Origin: Gigaspora rosea
Lineage: Eukaryota; Glomeromycota; Glomeromycetes; Diversisporales; Gigasporaceae
NCBI GenBank assembly: GCA_003550325.1
Contig: QKWP01001251.1
Span: 75,781 to 139,780, forward strand
DNA length: 64,000 bases
Reading direction: 5' to 3'
Shown: positions 11,507 to 23,363 of the stretch, piece after piece
How positions within the stretch are numbered: position 1 is the stretch's first letter
How the letters are laid out: each line of letters begins with the position of its first letter
Notes under the pieces: model-generated
What the model was told of the DNA's origin: nothing
Database searches by the model: none
The model's input: the letters and a program-made list of their open reading frames with translations, nothing else
Program-made: the position numbers and the translations under genes

Positions 11507-14500
11507 CTATTTGTTATCACCAATTTTTAAAAATTTAAAATCTTTTAACTTAAATTTTTTCCTCACACTATCTGAAGGTTCAGTTATATCATCATTACTT
11601 GTATCTCTATCATGATTACGCATGTCTTTCATAATTTGATCATAAACTCCTTTCAAAACCGTCATTTTTAATATTACATCATCTCTTGACGATGAAGAAC
11701 TTGGTGAAAAATCTGGTGTTAATGATTGATTTCCACCATAATGTGAAGCATTACTTTCATAACTCCTTAAAGATCTTTCGGAAGTTCCATCATTACAATC
11801 AATTTCTTTTAATCGTTTTAATATTGAATCATGCATTCTCCATAATAATGTACGTTCAGCGTCTTGTGGAACATTAAATTGATATGGACTCAATTTCAAG
11901 TTTTCTTGTTGAATTTCATCATGTACTACTTTGAATTCGGTTGTTGGCCATTGTCCAACGTGGAATACATCCAAATTAGTCAATTGTCTCAAAGTTGCTG
12001 GTAAACTCTCTAATGAATTACCTCGTAATTTAAGTTCTCGTAAATTTTGACAATCACCAATTGATAATGGTAATTCAACAAGTAAATTCTCAGAAGCATC
12101 CAATATTTCTAAATTTTTTAGATTACCAATTGATTTTGGTATGTGTGTAAGTTTGTTGTTCATCGCGTATAATTCGCATAAAGATTCTAATTGATACATT
12201 TTTTCAGTTAAATCAGTTATTCGATTATTTGAAATGTTGAATATAGTGACATTATTCATTCCTTGCAAATTATGGATAGTATCAAATAAATTATAAGATA
12301 TGTTAACATAATTAAGTTGATTATATGCTTCTCCTATTGTAAATGGAATTGAGCTTAGATTACAATGTTGTAAATAAATCTTTTTTATTTGTGATAATTT
12401 TTGTAATGTATCTGGAATTGCCACTAATGATGGATTGTTGTTGAATTTAATTTCGGTAAGTTTCTTAAGGCTTCCTAAACTTTCTGGTAATAAGACCAAT
12501 TCATTATATGACAAATCCAAATCTATCAAATTCGTAAGTTTTCCAAAATCAACAGGAAGATTATTGATTTGATTTTGACGAAGATTAAGAGTAATCAGTC
12601 GAGAAAGTTGTCCAAATTTAGATGGTATAGATTCAAGCTTATTATTAGATGCGTTCAAATGAGTTAATTTACTACATTTTACAATGTCATTCGGGAGTGA
12701 AGTAAATTGATTGTTGGAAATATCAAGTTTGGCTAAACTTTCCAATTCTTTAATGTTTTCTGGTAATTGTTTTAATAAATTTGACTTCAATTCCAGAACT
12801 TTTAATTGACGCAATGAGCACACAGATAATGGTAAATTTTCTAAATTATTATTGTTTAAACGTAATACACATAAAGATCTTAATCTACCGACTGAATCAG
12901 GTAAGTTTTCAAGTTGATTATTGTCTAAATATAATAATCGTAGCTTAGTTAATTTTGAAATGTCCATTGTTAATGTTCCTAAGAAATTATTATTAGCTCT
13001 TAATTCTCTTAAAGTCTTAACTTTACATAAGTTCGTTATATCAGATAATACATTATTATCCAAATTTATACGACGTAAATTTTTCATCTTTTTAAGTTTT
13101 AATCTTGGATTAAATTGTGAAATACAATTATTGCTTAAATCTAATATTTCTAATTTGGTAAGTTTTAAAATTTCTTCAGATAAATCTCTCAGGGAATTTC
13201 GATCAAGAAAGAGTTCTTTAATATTATAAAGTCCATCAAAGAAATTATTTGGAATAAATGCCATTCGACAATTACTCAATATAGCAGGACCTTTGCTATC
13301 TATTGATTGAGGATTGGAAAAAGCATCTTTCGCATATTTTAAGGGAATGGTCACTTTAAGATTAGCAACAAGAGAATCAGGACGAGTGTGAAAAGCCGAT
13401 GGATCTTCAGAATCAAAAGATTTTGCAAACAATTTTATACGAGAAAATGGATGTTTACTAGATGTAGTATCATGTTCAGATGACGCTCCTAAACTAGAAC
13501 TAGGTGCTTGTGATTGAGTAGTAGATGTATCACCTTCAATACCATCATCAAGAGTTAAATAATCAAGTTCATCATTAATATCATCATTATTATCATCATT
13601 ATTATCATCAGAGTCATCATCGGAATCATCATCAAATTGTTCAACATTGTTAGAACTAACAGAAGTAGAAATTTGACCATTGATTATCGTGGAATTAACC
13701 TTATTTTTTGAATTTATCTCTTGATTATTTGAGGGTAAGAAATTTTGGTAAAATTTTTTCTTAAAAAGGCGTAATGGTGACATATCAGATTTAGTTTGTC
13801 CTTCTGTTGCTGAATCATTACCGGATGTGTTATCCTCCTCTTCATTATCAATTGTATAATATGGTACCTCAAAGTCTGGGCTTATTTGTGAAGAAAGTCG
13901 ATTCTCATAATTCTCTCGTTGTACGTCATCTAAACTTGTTGGATCTTTCAAAATAGTTGAATTGATTTTAATATGACGATTGGGAACACCATTTGTTGTA
14001 TGAACAATACTTCCACGACTTCCACGAGAAGAATTTGAATCACGTTGAGAAGAACTTTTAGGAGTGAAAATATCAAGTAATCGACTAGGACGACTTGTTC
14101 CTGAGGCACCTTTGATCGTATCATCTGAAGAATTAGATTTTGCAGTTGAAATTCTTATAGGAGCCAAAACATCTGCTGAAATATCTTCAAAATTTTCATT
14201 TTCATTATTATGAAATTCTAAAGTCTCAGCTGCAGTTGAATGAGTTGTTGAAATCGAAGATCCATCAGGGCATAAAGTTTGAGTTGAAGCTGTAAGATCA
14301 TAACCGTCAACTTTCACTTTTTGTTTTTGTTTGCCATCAGATTTTGTAACATCTCCATTTTGATAAGTAGAATCAGAAGAGGACCAATCAGTTTTTGATG
14401 GATTAACTCGAGATGATATCGACCTATTATTAGACGATCTAGTTGAACGAGATCCAGAATTAAAAGAAAATTTACGATTTAATTTTTCTATAAAAGTTCC

Positions 14501-15160
14501 AAAACTAGTCCTTTTTATAGATTGACTTCTGGATGGTGTCGTTGAAAGTTCATGAGTTAAATGTTCATCTACCATAGTCGCATTTGATCCATTATTATTA
14601 TTATTATTATTATCATGATCATTAACATTAACATTATCATTATTTTTATTTCTTCCTTTTTTTTTATAACTAATACTCCGAAACAAATCTGTTATTTTCT
14701 TTGATTTTTTAACTTTTGGAGACTGAGTATTATTTACATCATTTGTCATTTGAGGATTAATTAAAGATGTGGCTGAAGATGATGTTGAAGGTACCATTAT
14801 CGGAGCAACATTTGCAGTATTTCTTGGTTTCAATTTACTTAAATTTGTCCACCATGAGGAAATTTTTGAAAACATACTATCAGGGCGAGAAGATATTCGA
14901 GGAACATCATCATTAGTAGTTGTTGTTTTATTAGTAAACAGTGAACCTAAAGCAGGAAATTGAATTGAAAATCTTTTAGTGTTCATTGTAGTAGTTGCTT
15001 TTGGTGTTTTTGGTACTGAAGAAGTTTCGTTAGAAATCGGATCGTTAAAAAAATTTCTTGGAAAATCTTTTGGTGGGACTATAGGACGAAAATCATCCTT
15101 TGGTGGGACGGGTGGAGGGATATCGATGGAATGTATAGAGTCTGAATCAATATTTGACAT
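11507..15160 (-). CDS. large leucine-rich-repeat protein, 1217 aa
   Basis: A single uninterrupted exon. Residues 1 to about 620 look disordered: an N-terminal proline motif (IPPPVPPK, then IVPPKDFPR) suited to SH3 binding, then basic, Ser/Thr- and Asn/Asp-rich tracts with acidic runs near residues 515-540. Residues about 626-1067 form roughly 18 leucine-rich repeats of about 23 residues with the LxxLxLxxNxLxxLP pattern typical of SHOC2/PIRL proteins and the LRR block of fungal adenylate cyclases. The C-terminal 150 residues contain a possible short helical segment (LLWRMHDSILKRLKEID) and a basic tail. No kinase, cyclase or phosphatase domain follows, so a Ras/Rho-pathway scaffold (Sog2-like or SHOC2-like) is the most I would infer. 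The start is the first Met of the open frame, followed by a low-complexity acidic/Ser stretch. The exact family is unknown to me. Confidence 0.85.
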   Translation of the reverse strand: MSNIDSDSIHSIDIPPPVPPKDDFRPIVPPKDFPRNFFNDPISNETSSVPKTPKATTTMNTKRFSIQFPALGSLFTNKTTTTNDDVPRISSRPDSMFSKISSWWTNLSKLKPRNTANVAPIMVPSTSSSATSLINPQMTNDVNNTQSPKVKKSKKITDLFRSISYKKKGRNKNNDNVNVNDHDNNNNNNNGSNATMVDEHLTHELSTTPSRSQSIKRTSFGTFIEKLNRKFSFNSGSRSTRSSNNRSISSRVNPSKTDWSSSDSTYQNGDVTKSDGKQKQKVKVDGYDLTASTQTLCPDGSSISTTHSTAAETLEFHNNENENFEDISADVLAPIRISTAKSNSSDDTIKGASGTSRPSRLLDIFTPKSSSQRDSNSSRGSRGSIVHTTNGVPNRHIKINSTILKDPTSLDDVQRENYENRLSSQISPDFEVPYYTIDNEEEDNTSGNDSATEGQTKSDMSPLRLFKKKFYQNFLPSNNQEINSKNKVNSTIINGQISTSVSSNNVEQFDDDSDDDSDDNNDDNNDDINDELDYLTLDDGIEGDTSTTQSQAPSSSLGASSEHDTTSSKHPFSRIKLFAKSFDSEDPSAFHTRPDSLVANLKVTIPLKYAKDAFSNPQSIDSKGPAILSNCRMAFIPNNFFDGLYNIKELFLDRNSLRDLSEEILKLTKLEILDLSNNCISQFNPRLKLKKMKNLRRINLDNNVLSDITNLCKVKTLRELRANNNFLGTLTMDISKLTKLRLLYLDNNQLENLPDSVGRLRSLCVLRLNNNNLENLPLSVCSLRQLKVLELKSNLLKQLPENIKELESLAKLDISNNQFTSLPNDIVKCSKLTHLNASNNKLESIPSKFGQLSRLITLNLRQNQINNLPVDFGKLTNLIDLDLSYNELVLLPESLGSLKKLTEIKFNNNPSLVAIPDTLQKLSQIKKIYLQHCNLSSIPFTIGEAYNQLNYVNISYNLFDTIHNLQGMNNVTIFNISNNRITDLTEKMYQLESLCELYAMNNKLTHIPKSIGNLKNLEILDASENLLVELPLSIGDCQNLRELKLRGNSLESLPATLRQLTNLDVFHVGQWPTTEFKVVHDEIQQENLKLSPYQFNVPQDAERTLLWRMHDSILKRLKEIDCNDGTSERSLRSYESNASHYGGNQSLTPDFSPSSSSSRDDVILKMTVLKGVYDQIMKDMRNHDRDTSNDDITEPSDSVRKKFKLKDFKFLKIGDNK

Positions 15161-16507
15161 AGAAAAATCAAAGATTATGATAAATTAATTAATGTTCCTT
15201 TTTAACGAAGCAGTTATTGAGATAATGTGATAAAATAATGGATATTTTCGGAAAATGAAGCTATAGTAAGACGAATAATTAAATTATAAATGAATAAATT
15301 AGTTGAAACAGCATAAATTATGTGTACAACGGTAAGCATTTTTCCGGGTGCTTGGTACAAGGCTATTAGATAAACCGTTTGAGATAATAATAAAAAGATG
15401 AAACGAACAACGGTAGAAACAAAGGTCGTTTGTTTCCACGCACTAATAATAATTATGTATTTGAAAATTAATGAATTTGTGATTTATACCAATATTGTAA
15501 ACGAAGTAAACGAAGCGGAAAAGGGGAGAGACAGAAAAAAAAAACAATGGCTAAATTGCTAATATATATTTAAAGGTGACACTTTCCAAATATATCCTTT
15601 GAAAACTAACCAATGGGTCTGTATATGGAAAAGGTGTACCCATCGGAGATCTTCAGAACTCTCGATAATTCGGTCAAATAAATAGAATCAATAATTCCTT
15701 AGACTTTTTTTTTGTCCACCTTTCCATTTTAAGGTTATAAAAACTCTTGTTTAACATAAAAAAAAAAAAAATTTGGGGCAAACCTTAACATATAAATTTT
15801 GTACTGTACGTACGTACAACCTAATTAGATGTTTGATATTGTTAATGCGCGATGTATGTTAAGGTATTGTTAATCGCATTATTGTCTATTTATGATCTTG
15901 TTTTTTTCTCTCTCATTTAAAGACATTATAATTGAAAAAAAAAGTTAGTTCTCGCAATTAGGTAAGAAAAGTTATCAATTTAAACAATGATTATTATTAT
16001 TATTATTTGGTATCAAACTCATTATTATTCGGAGCGAAGTGAAGTTACTAACCAATATTACGTTATAAATGGTAATTTATTTGTTTGTTAAGATAATTTT
16101 CAACATGCGTTTAGAGCATATTAAAATACTGAAATAATAAAGTATGGTGTGTGCTACTGTAAAATTTTTGTTTAGAACTCAAAAAAATATAAAAAAAAAA
16201 TAAAAAAAAATAAATAAAAAAATAAATAAACCTTGTTTCAGTAATGGTGCGTTACATGCTTTTCTTGTAAGTTTAAAAATAAACGCATGCATACAGTATA
16301 ATAACTAAATTATAGATTATACAATATGCTCTCATTATAACATAGTGATCAGGTAGGGAGATTTTGCTCGTTATACTGTAATGAATATTCACTATGTATA
16401 AAGTTATATACCGGTAGTATAATGCTTTAATTGTATCAGAGAGTTACTCATTTATAGACGAGGGATTTTCTTTAACAACGGCTGACTTATACATAGATGT
16501 CTAAAAT

Positions 16508-16555
16508 ATGGATGATTTATGGATGATTTATGGATGATTTATGGATGATTTATGG
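16508..16555. repeat. 13-bp tandem repeat, about 4 copies
   Basis: The unit ATGGATGATTTAT is repeated head to tail about four times with no divergence in the central copies. It is a simple minisatellite in the intergenic region with no visible function. Confidence 0.8.
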
Positions 16556-18032
16556 CGAAATGTTTCTAATATTTTCACTCAAAATTCCATGTGACGAAAT
16601 TATTTTCGTCTGATGAAATTAATTTCGCCTGGCGAACTTTTGAAATTTCTCTCAAAACCGATCCAGTCAGAACCAATAAGTCTTGTTTCTGCTATATATA
16701 TACTGTTGAACCGATTTGCATGGTAATCATGTTTTATATTGGTATTGAGAGGTTATCAGGTATGAAAACATTATAACAGTTAGAATTATATAGTAGAAAC
16801 AGACTTGGCGGATTTATTTTTTATAAAAAAACCTTGCTAATATTTGTTTAATATAAAAATTAGTTTAAATATTATATTTAATTTTCGTCATTCGAAAATA
16901 CCTAAAATATATTCGGCACGCTAAAATTTGCTGCCTAAATTATTTTCAACATCCTAAATTATTTCAGTATTTACGATTTAGACTGTCTAAAAATAATTTA
17001 GCCATTTAAATTTACGCCAAAAACAAAACAATAAAGACACCCATGTATAGGCTGACTGTATTTATAGCGCTCATAAAAAGTTGGGTCAATTGAAATTTGA
17101 ATTATACATACACTGCACTGATTTTTGAAGATGGGCTTGTTTTTAAACGTTTATATAGTATTTTTCCTTTTATTACTCTTTATTTGTTGATTTTTTACTT
17201 TAAAGCTATTATAATTTTGTTTATTTGTTAAAAATTGTTAGTACATTATTAGTATTTTTATTGATTTGAAATTTGAATTTAAAAAATAAATTAAAAATAC
17301 ATTAAAACATATTTTTAGGTTTGCCTCATTGTGGATCTAGTTGAATTGTTAACTAAATTTAGAAAGGCATTAAGTTCCTTTCAAGTATATATTGATATAT
17401 ATTGCAAGATTGAGTTTTCTCCTGCTTAGGGTTTACTAATTTTTAAGAAAGTTTTAGTTGTGTATCTTTCTCTTTGCAGTAAAACATTTTACAAAGAATG
17501 AAAATTATAATACGTAAAATGGATTTAATGCATGTGTACGTACTGTACTAATAGTTTATAAATGCCACACGATTACCCTTTGTTTGGGTCAGTTTATAAA
17601 CGTTATGATACATTTTTTTTTGTCATTGCACGTGTGCTAGTAGTTTACGAACGCCATGCGATATACTCAAAGGACCACAAGATGCTAACCTCCACGTGGT
17701 TTGACCTGGATAACAACTAACAACATCATCAACAATAATGTTAGATCGCGTATTTATTACAATAAACACAAAATGTTTTATTAACAAAAGATTAATCAGT
17801 TACATATTTAACAGAGAAAATAGTACTTACATTGAACATAAATTATATACTGACCAGGGACCCGGAAAATTTTGGAAATAAATTTTTCCAAATTTTTCCA
17901 AATTTTTGGCCTAAATCTTGATATTTTCAAATTTTTGTATTTTAGCCAAATTTTTCCAAATTTTTTGGCAATTTTTAGAAAGCATGTGATCTTTGGCCAA
18001 TAAAAATTGGCCAATAACATATGATCTATGTA

Positions 18033-18117
18033 GAGTTTGGAACCGGTTTTATTTTCATATGTCAAAACTGATTAAAACCGGGTTTAACATATGAAAAATA
18101 AAGCCGGTTCTAAACTC
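18033..18117. mobile_element. 85-bp MITE with TA target site
   Basis: The inverted ends GAGTTTGGAACCGGTTTTAT and its near complement are flanked by TA on both sides (18031-18032, 18118-18119). The AACCGGTTT core also recurs in the second intron of the methyltransferase gene (about 60765-60920), so this looks like a dispersed family. Confidence 0.6.
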
Positions 18118-18687
18118 TAATTTGCATATAAATATCAAATTTCTTCTTTAAACGCAATAAAGAGTTTCTACCACTACAAGGTCTTTCGACCAAAAGTTGT
18201 AAAGTTGGTAGTTGGTGTTGGTATTGGTGTTGGTGTTGGTGTTTTTTTTTGAACACACACAAATAAAAAAAAAAAGATGCCACAATAAATGAATCACTGC
18301 ATATACTCGTGCGCAAGAGTTTTCAGAGCACTTTTTCTCAGATTCCGGAAAACTTATATGTCGGTTTTATAACCATAGCGTTAACTATGATAATAAATCC
18401 TATCTTACTACACACATTAATAGTAAAACCCACCAAAAAAAAACGCAAAACATCACAAAAATGTTAAATATTCTATATTTCAATCAACATAATTAATAAC
18501 ATTTACGATTAATTGTTTAATAATAATTTTTTTTAATCCAAATAATTCCAAATATTCAAATTTTTTATAGTTATCTGTTATATACGCAATATTGTAAAGA
18601 TTTTTCATTGGTCAGAATTTTTAAAGGAATCGATGATCAAATACAGAAATATCTCAACATCTGATTTTATTTCAATTTAAATAAAAC

Positions 18688-20504
18688 ATGCTCGACTCTC
18701 CTCTTCTAGGCACGTTTCTTTCCTCTAACCCCTATTTTTCTGCCGGTGTTGGCGTATTGGGAGTGGGTGCCAGCTTAGCTATCCTTCGTCAGGGATTAAC
18801 TCGCGGAATGACCATAGCTCGTCGCCAGCTACTGGTCTCATTGGAAATTCCCTCGAAAGATAAGTCATATGCTTGGTTTTTACATTGGATGTCTAAACAG
18901 TCGATAAGAAATGCCCATCAACTTGCCGTAGAAACTTCTTTTGTACAACATGATAATGGTAGCGTGAGTGCAAATTTTGAACTTGTTCCGGGCCCAGGAA
19001 GGCATTTTTTTAAGTGGAAAGGTGTATGGATGCAAGTAAGCCATTGTTTATTTTTCTTATTTAAATAGAATTTATACTTAAATGATTTCATTCTTCATTT
19101 ATTATTTTGATCTTTTTTTTTTTCTTCTTGTTTTTAATTTTTGTGGAATATTAATGAAATCCCTTCCATTGAACGAATTTGAAATGTATCCAAAGCTGCA
19201 TCAACTTTCATGATCAAAAATACGCTGCAATTTATATAAACAAAATTGATTAAATCTAAAATTTCAGCTTTGCGTGCATTTCAAATACGTTCGTTTTGGA
19301 ATCCATGTAAATAAATAAATAAACAAATAAACAGGTTGAACGTGTTCGAGATAATAAAATGTTGGATATAACAACAGGAAGTCCCTGGGAAACTGTGACT
19401 CTCACAACCATAAGTCGTGATCGTCATATTTTCACGGATCTATTACGTGAAGCCCAGGAACTCGCACTTGCTCAACAAGAAGGCAAAACAGTGATTTACA
19501 CAAGCTGGGGTCCGGAATGGAGACCTTTTGGATTACCACGAAAACGGAGATCGTTGGATTCCGTTATATTAGATCAAGGTATTAAAGAACGTATTGTCAA
19601 AGATGTTAAGGATTTTATTAATAACGGTAATTGGTATAATGAGCGAGGTAATTATATCAAATTTACTCGTAATTTTCATTACAAAAAAGATTTTTATCAA
19701 TTTTTGAAATCTTAAATAAGGAATACCGTATCGCAGAGGATATTTGTTATATGGTCCTCCAGGAAGTGGTAAAAGTAGTTTTATACAGGCACTCGCTGGT
19801 GAATTGGAATATAATATATGCATTTTAAATTTAAGTGAGATTGGTTTAACCGATGATCGATTAAATCATCTGTTAAGTAATGCTCCAGAACGTAGTATAA
19901 TGTTGTTGGAAGATATTGATGCTGCTTTTACGCAAAAGCGTGAAGCACAGGGGTAAAGTTTTTATTATAATTACTGTTAAGGGGAATGCCATTAATTGCC
20001 ATGATTCACAATTAATGATACTGACAATAATCATTTGATCAGATAGATCATTATATGGATATGGATAGTATTTAAAAATTATTAAGTAATTAATGGCACG
20101 GCCCTAAACGTAATATATAATATTAAGATTGAAAATTTGTTATCTTAATTAGTTATGGTTCATCGGTGACACTCAGCGGCTTGCTAAACGCGCTAGATGG
20201 CGTTGCGGCCTCCGAAGAACGCATAATATTCATGACAACAAATTACGTGGATCGACTTCAACCGGCGCTGATACGTCCGGGTAGAGTTGATTTTAAAGAA
20301 CTTTTGGATGTGGCAAGTGACTATCAGATACGTACGATGTTTTTGAGATTTTATGAGAATGAAACTAAATTGGCCGAAAGATTCGTGGAGAAGGTTAAGG
20401 GAAAAGGAATCAGTACTGCTCAGTTACAAGGACATTTTGTGTTTTGGAAGGATGATCCATTAGGTGCTGTTCAAAATGCAGATTCTGTTACCAAGGGATG
20501 GTAA
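18688..20504 (+). CDS. BCS1: mitochondrial chaperone BCS1 (AAA ATPase), 414 aa
   Basis: Four exons: 18688-19035, 19335-19647, 19721-19952 and 20153-20504. All introns are GT-AG and together give 1245 in-frame bases. BCS1 is an inner-membrane AAA protein that moves the folded Rieske iron-sulfur protein across the membrane during complex III assembly. Residues about 15-35 form the hydrophobic segment ([16 protein letters not shown]), followed by the BCS1 N-terminal domain. Exon 3 opens with [20 protein letters not shown] (Walker A, about 232-240) and contains the Walker B motif IMLLEDID (about 280-287). The second region of homology with the arginine finger, [19 protein letters not shown], is at about 326-344. 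The length matches the family (about 420-450 aa). It is convergent with the P450, with stop codons about 300 bp apart. Confidence 0.93.
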
Positions 20505-20802
20505 AATTTCGATTTACGTCACGAGGTGAATAAAATCAGTTACTTATGCATCGTTATATAATGTATGATAACAAGTAATGACTGTAAATTTATGTGCACT
20601 ATTTTTATTTTGCTAACGCTAAGGTTAAGGTTGAAGAATAAGTTTTTGTACATGTTTAATGCGCATATAACATCCATCAATAATTTGAAAAAATATAATG
20701 AAATAACCATTTACATTAACAAATCTTACGTTATATGAATAAATGATTTTGATTTTGTCGGATTTACAGTATAATACTAATAGCACTAATCATACTTTTC
20801 TT

Positions 20803-23363
20803 CTAGGCATTTATACCACTTCTTGGTTTAAGTTTTATCAAAATATCATTTTTAGCCATGACAACAAACCTTTCTTCCATTTGCACATCTTCCATTTTCA
20901 TAGCTAATTCAACATCGAACTTTTGCACAATCATACAGACCATCATTTTAACATCAACCATTGCAAGTCTTTCTGCTGGACCTTTTTTTTTTTTTTGAAA
21001 AAAAAGGAAAATATAAATATAAAATTTATGTCATTTCATAGGAATAGTGTTCCGCGAGGATCAGACTGGGTGGATATTTTTAAAAACCGGATCCGATCGA
21101 AAATTGGATTCAGGATCCGTGTTTACAGCTATTTTCATTATTCCTGAGACACAAAAAAGTTGCTGATAACCGAATCGATAAATTACTGACTTAGAATTGA
21201 TAAATTACCGGCTTCGGTCACCATTAAAAACTTACCGATTCAGTTATTAATAACTTTTTTTAATTGTTCTAGAAATAATGAAAATACAGTAATTTCTTGT
21301 TATCTGGCATGATTTGAAGGATAATAGTAAAAGCACGTGACCCCTCGTGCGTTGCTATTATACGTATATCATGCCAGATAACTAGTTTATCTGGCAGGTA
21401 TGACGTATACACTTAGGGAAAGAATTTTATATTACTTCCGCAGATTTTTGTATTAAAATTAATAAGAATTTGTCACATGGTTTTAATAAAAATTTGCGGA
21501 AATAATGTGAAATTTTTTCCGTCCACGTTTACATAATACCTGCCGGATAATTATAAATATACGGGATCCAGTTCCCAAACACTCTTTACATATGACGTTT
21601 ATGGATCTAGATTCGGCTTTTAAAAACCATGAACCCTGATTCGATCCGTCGATTCAGATTTACGGAACACTATATGCGAGGTAAGAACGAGCTAATCATA
21701 ATATTTAATTACACATTCGAGCTCCAAATCCAAACGGACAATATGTGTTCGGTTTAACACTCCTTATATTTTCTTGTGAAAATCGAGATGGGTCAAATTT
21801 TTTGGGGTTAGCAAAGTATGAGGGATTCTCATGATACAATGGGATACAATATAGAATCGTGGTGTTGTCTGCTGCTTGCACTTTTTGGAGATTTTCTACT
21901 ACTTTGGGAAGTGCAGAGCCTGACTTGATTAAACGGGCACAAAAAGTAGCCGGCGTATGAATTCGAAGAGCTTCTTTTATCACTTGTGTTAGATAATCCA
22001 TCTTGGATAAGTCTTTTATTTGATGATATAAAATTATGTGTAGTTAATCAATTTTTATCTTTACTATGAATATAAAATTTATTATGGTAAATTTATACCT
22101 TCGAATGTTGGTAACCGATCTTGTAACATATCATCAATTTCCTCTTGAAGCCTTGCTTTAACTTTTGGATTCTGTGTTAAGGCAAATAAAGTAAAAGGAA
22201 TTGCGACACCAGTAGTATGGTATCCAGCCGTCAAATATACGCTTATTATACTTCTTATCTATTCAATAGTCTGTTATTACTCGCTGTCTTTATCATAAAA
22301 AAGAAAGAAAAAAAAAAAAAGGTCATTAAATTTATACCATTTCATCACTAAAGGGGCACCCAGTTTCTGGATCATTTTCTGTCAACAAAATATCGAGAAG
22401 ATCTTTGACAAACGCGGGCTTCTCAAGATTATCTTCTTCTATACTCTTTTTCTTGTTTTTCCTATCATTAATTAACTTACTCAATGTGGTAAGAAAAGTA
22501 TTAAGTGATTGTTGGAATTCCTTTTCACGACCATCATCAAGGAGACCAAATTGTTTATCAAACATGCCACTCAACGCGGTATCGTAAGATCGTTTGAATT
22601 CTTTAAAGTTTAAGTAATGAGGCATGTCTGAACTTTATTTTTCAAGTTGATTTATAAAACGAAATTATACATTGTCGTTAATGAAGTAACATTTCTATAC
22701 ATTTCTATGCGATCAGGTTATTCGATTACCTTAGAATTGCCTCAGAAGTTGCTCGCAAAGAAAATTCTAGACATTGTTCTTGCATCCTGATAATAATGTT
22801 GTCTTGCGAATTCAAACTTTCTTCCCATCGCTTGATCAAATCAATTCCAACATTTCGCATGTCGTCATATTTTGCCACCAAAACTACTCAATGTTTTTTT
22901 TTTTTTAAAAAAAAAAAAAGTAAAATGAATAAAATAAATAAATGAAAGAAAATTATATCCTAATAAATTAATTACCTTCCTGACCGAAAGCAGATCCGCT
23001 TAATTTTCTAAATCTCTCAGCTCTTTCGGCATCAAAAACCTGAATATTATCCTCACCCATAAGTGGCCGCAAAAATTTGAATAATCCAATTGGCCTATCA
23101 CCAATATGTAAAGTTGCTTTCATTACTTCAGAATTCACCACAGAAATTGTGTTTTCAAAGGGAAGCTTGGATGTGACCGTTGCTCCTTGTTCCGCGTGAA
23201 GAATACGAAGAAATGGAATGAATCCTCCAGCAGAAGCTACATCAATATCCTTATTTTTTGTGAGAAAAGTTTGAAATTGATTGTAAATGACAGTTCTGAG
23301 AGGATAAATAAGACATAAAGCTATAACTATATATGGGATATAATCTAAAACGTAATTTAACAT
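20803..23363 (-). CDS. cytochrome P450 monooxygenase, 491 aa
   Basis: Six exons read on the minus strand: 23363-22976, 22883-22730, 22632-22338, 22258-22099, 22012-21713 and 20981-20803, 1476 in-frame bases with GT-AG introns throughout. The N-terminus is a membrane anchor (YIPYIVIALCLIYPL, about 9-23). The I-helix oxygen-binding motif is AGYHTT (290-295; the usual acidic residue is His). The K-helix ExxR is EALR (346-349) and the PERF-like region is DPSRF. The heme loop reads FGFGARMC with the thiolate ligand at Cys433, followed by P-A-E-R-L-A, so the usual CxG glycine is Ala. The Cys codon is split by the last intron (20982-21712), which is 731 bases long and contains a transposon-like inverted-repeat element. 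The substrate cannot be told from sequence. This is probably an endoplasmic-reticulum enzyme needing a P450 reductase. Confidence 0.88.
21045..21672. mobile_element. TIR element within the last P450 intron, with nested hairpins
   Basis: The left TAGTGTTCCG and right CGGAACACTA are inverted repeats, with looser similarity continuing inward (GGATCCGATCGAAAATTGGATT against the GATTCGATCC side). Nested inside are a GTTATCTGGCATGA hairpin (21299-21312 with 21369-21382), a further TATCTGGCAGGTAT/ATACCTGCCGGATAA pair and a third pair around ACTTCCGCAGATTTTTG. No clear target-site duplication was found, so the superfamily is uncertain; the TAGTGTTCC terminus would suit hAT. Confidence 0.55.

Larger units (their letters stand above)
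15161..18687. other. 3.5 kb intergenic region between divergent genes
   Basis: This separates the minus-strand LRR gene from plus-strand BCS1, so both promoters should lie here. I can recognise a 13-bp tandem repeat (16508-16555), an AAATTTTTCCAAATTTTTGG-rich repeat (17865-17975), a small MITE (18033-18117) and a GGTGTT hexamer run (about 18205-18243). No coding exon is convincing. An open frame at 17808-18065 on the minus strand is just the translated AAATTTTTCC repeat. Confidence 0.5.

Noticed and set aside
12921..13229. 102-codon plus-strand ORF
   Set aside because: Antisense shadow of the LRR-coding region; the opposite strand has regular LRRs throughout.
17808..18065. 85-codon minus-strand ORF rich in Lys, Phe and Trp
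   Set aside because: It is the translation of the AAATTTTTCC repeat block and part of the 18033 MITE; no domain and no splice partner.
18110..18316. 68-codon minus-strand ORF with HQHQYQHQ
   Set aside because: Translation of the GGTGTT simple repeat.
20983..21707. Reading the P450 interruption as a direct transposon insertion into an exon (which would give CNG)
   Set aside because: A canonical GT-AG intron keeps the frame and aligns the downstream exon at the right distance (C-x6 Ala); no target-site duplication supports a precise insertion.
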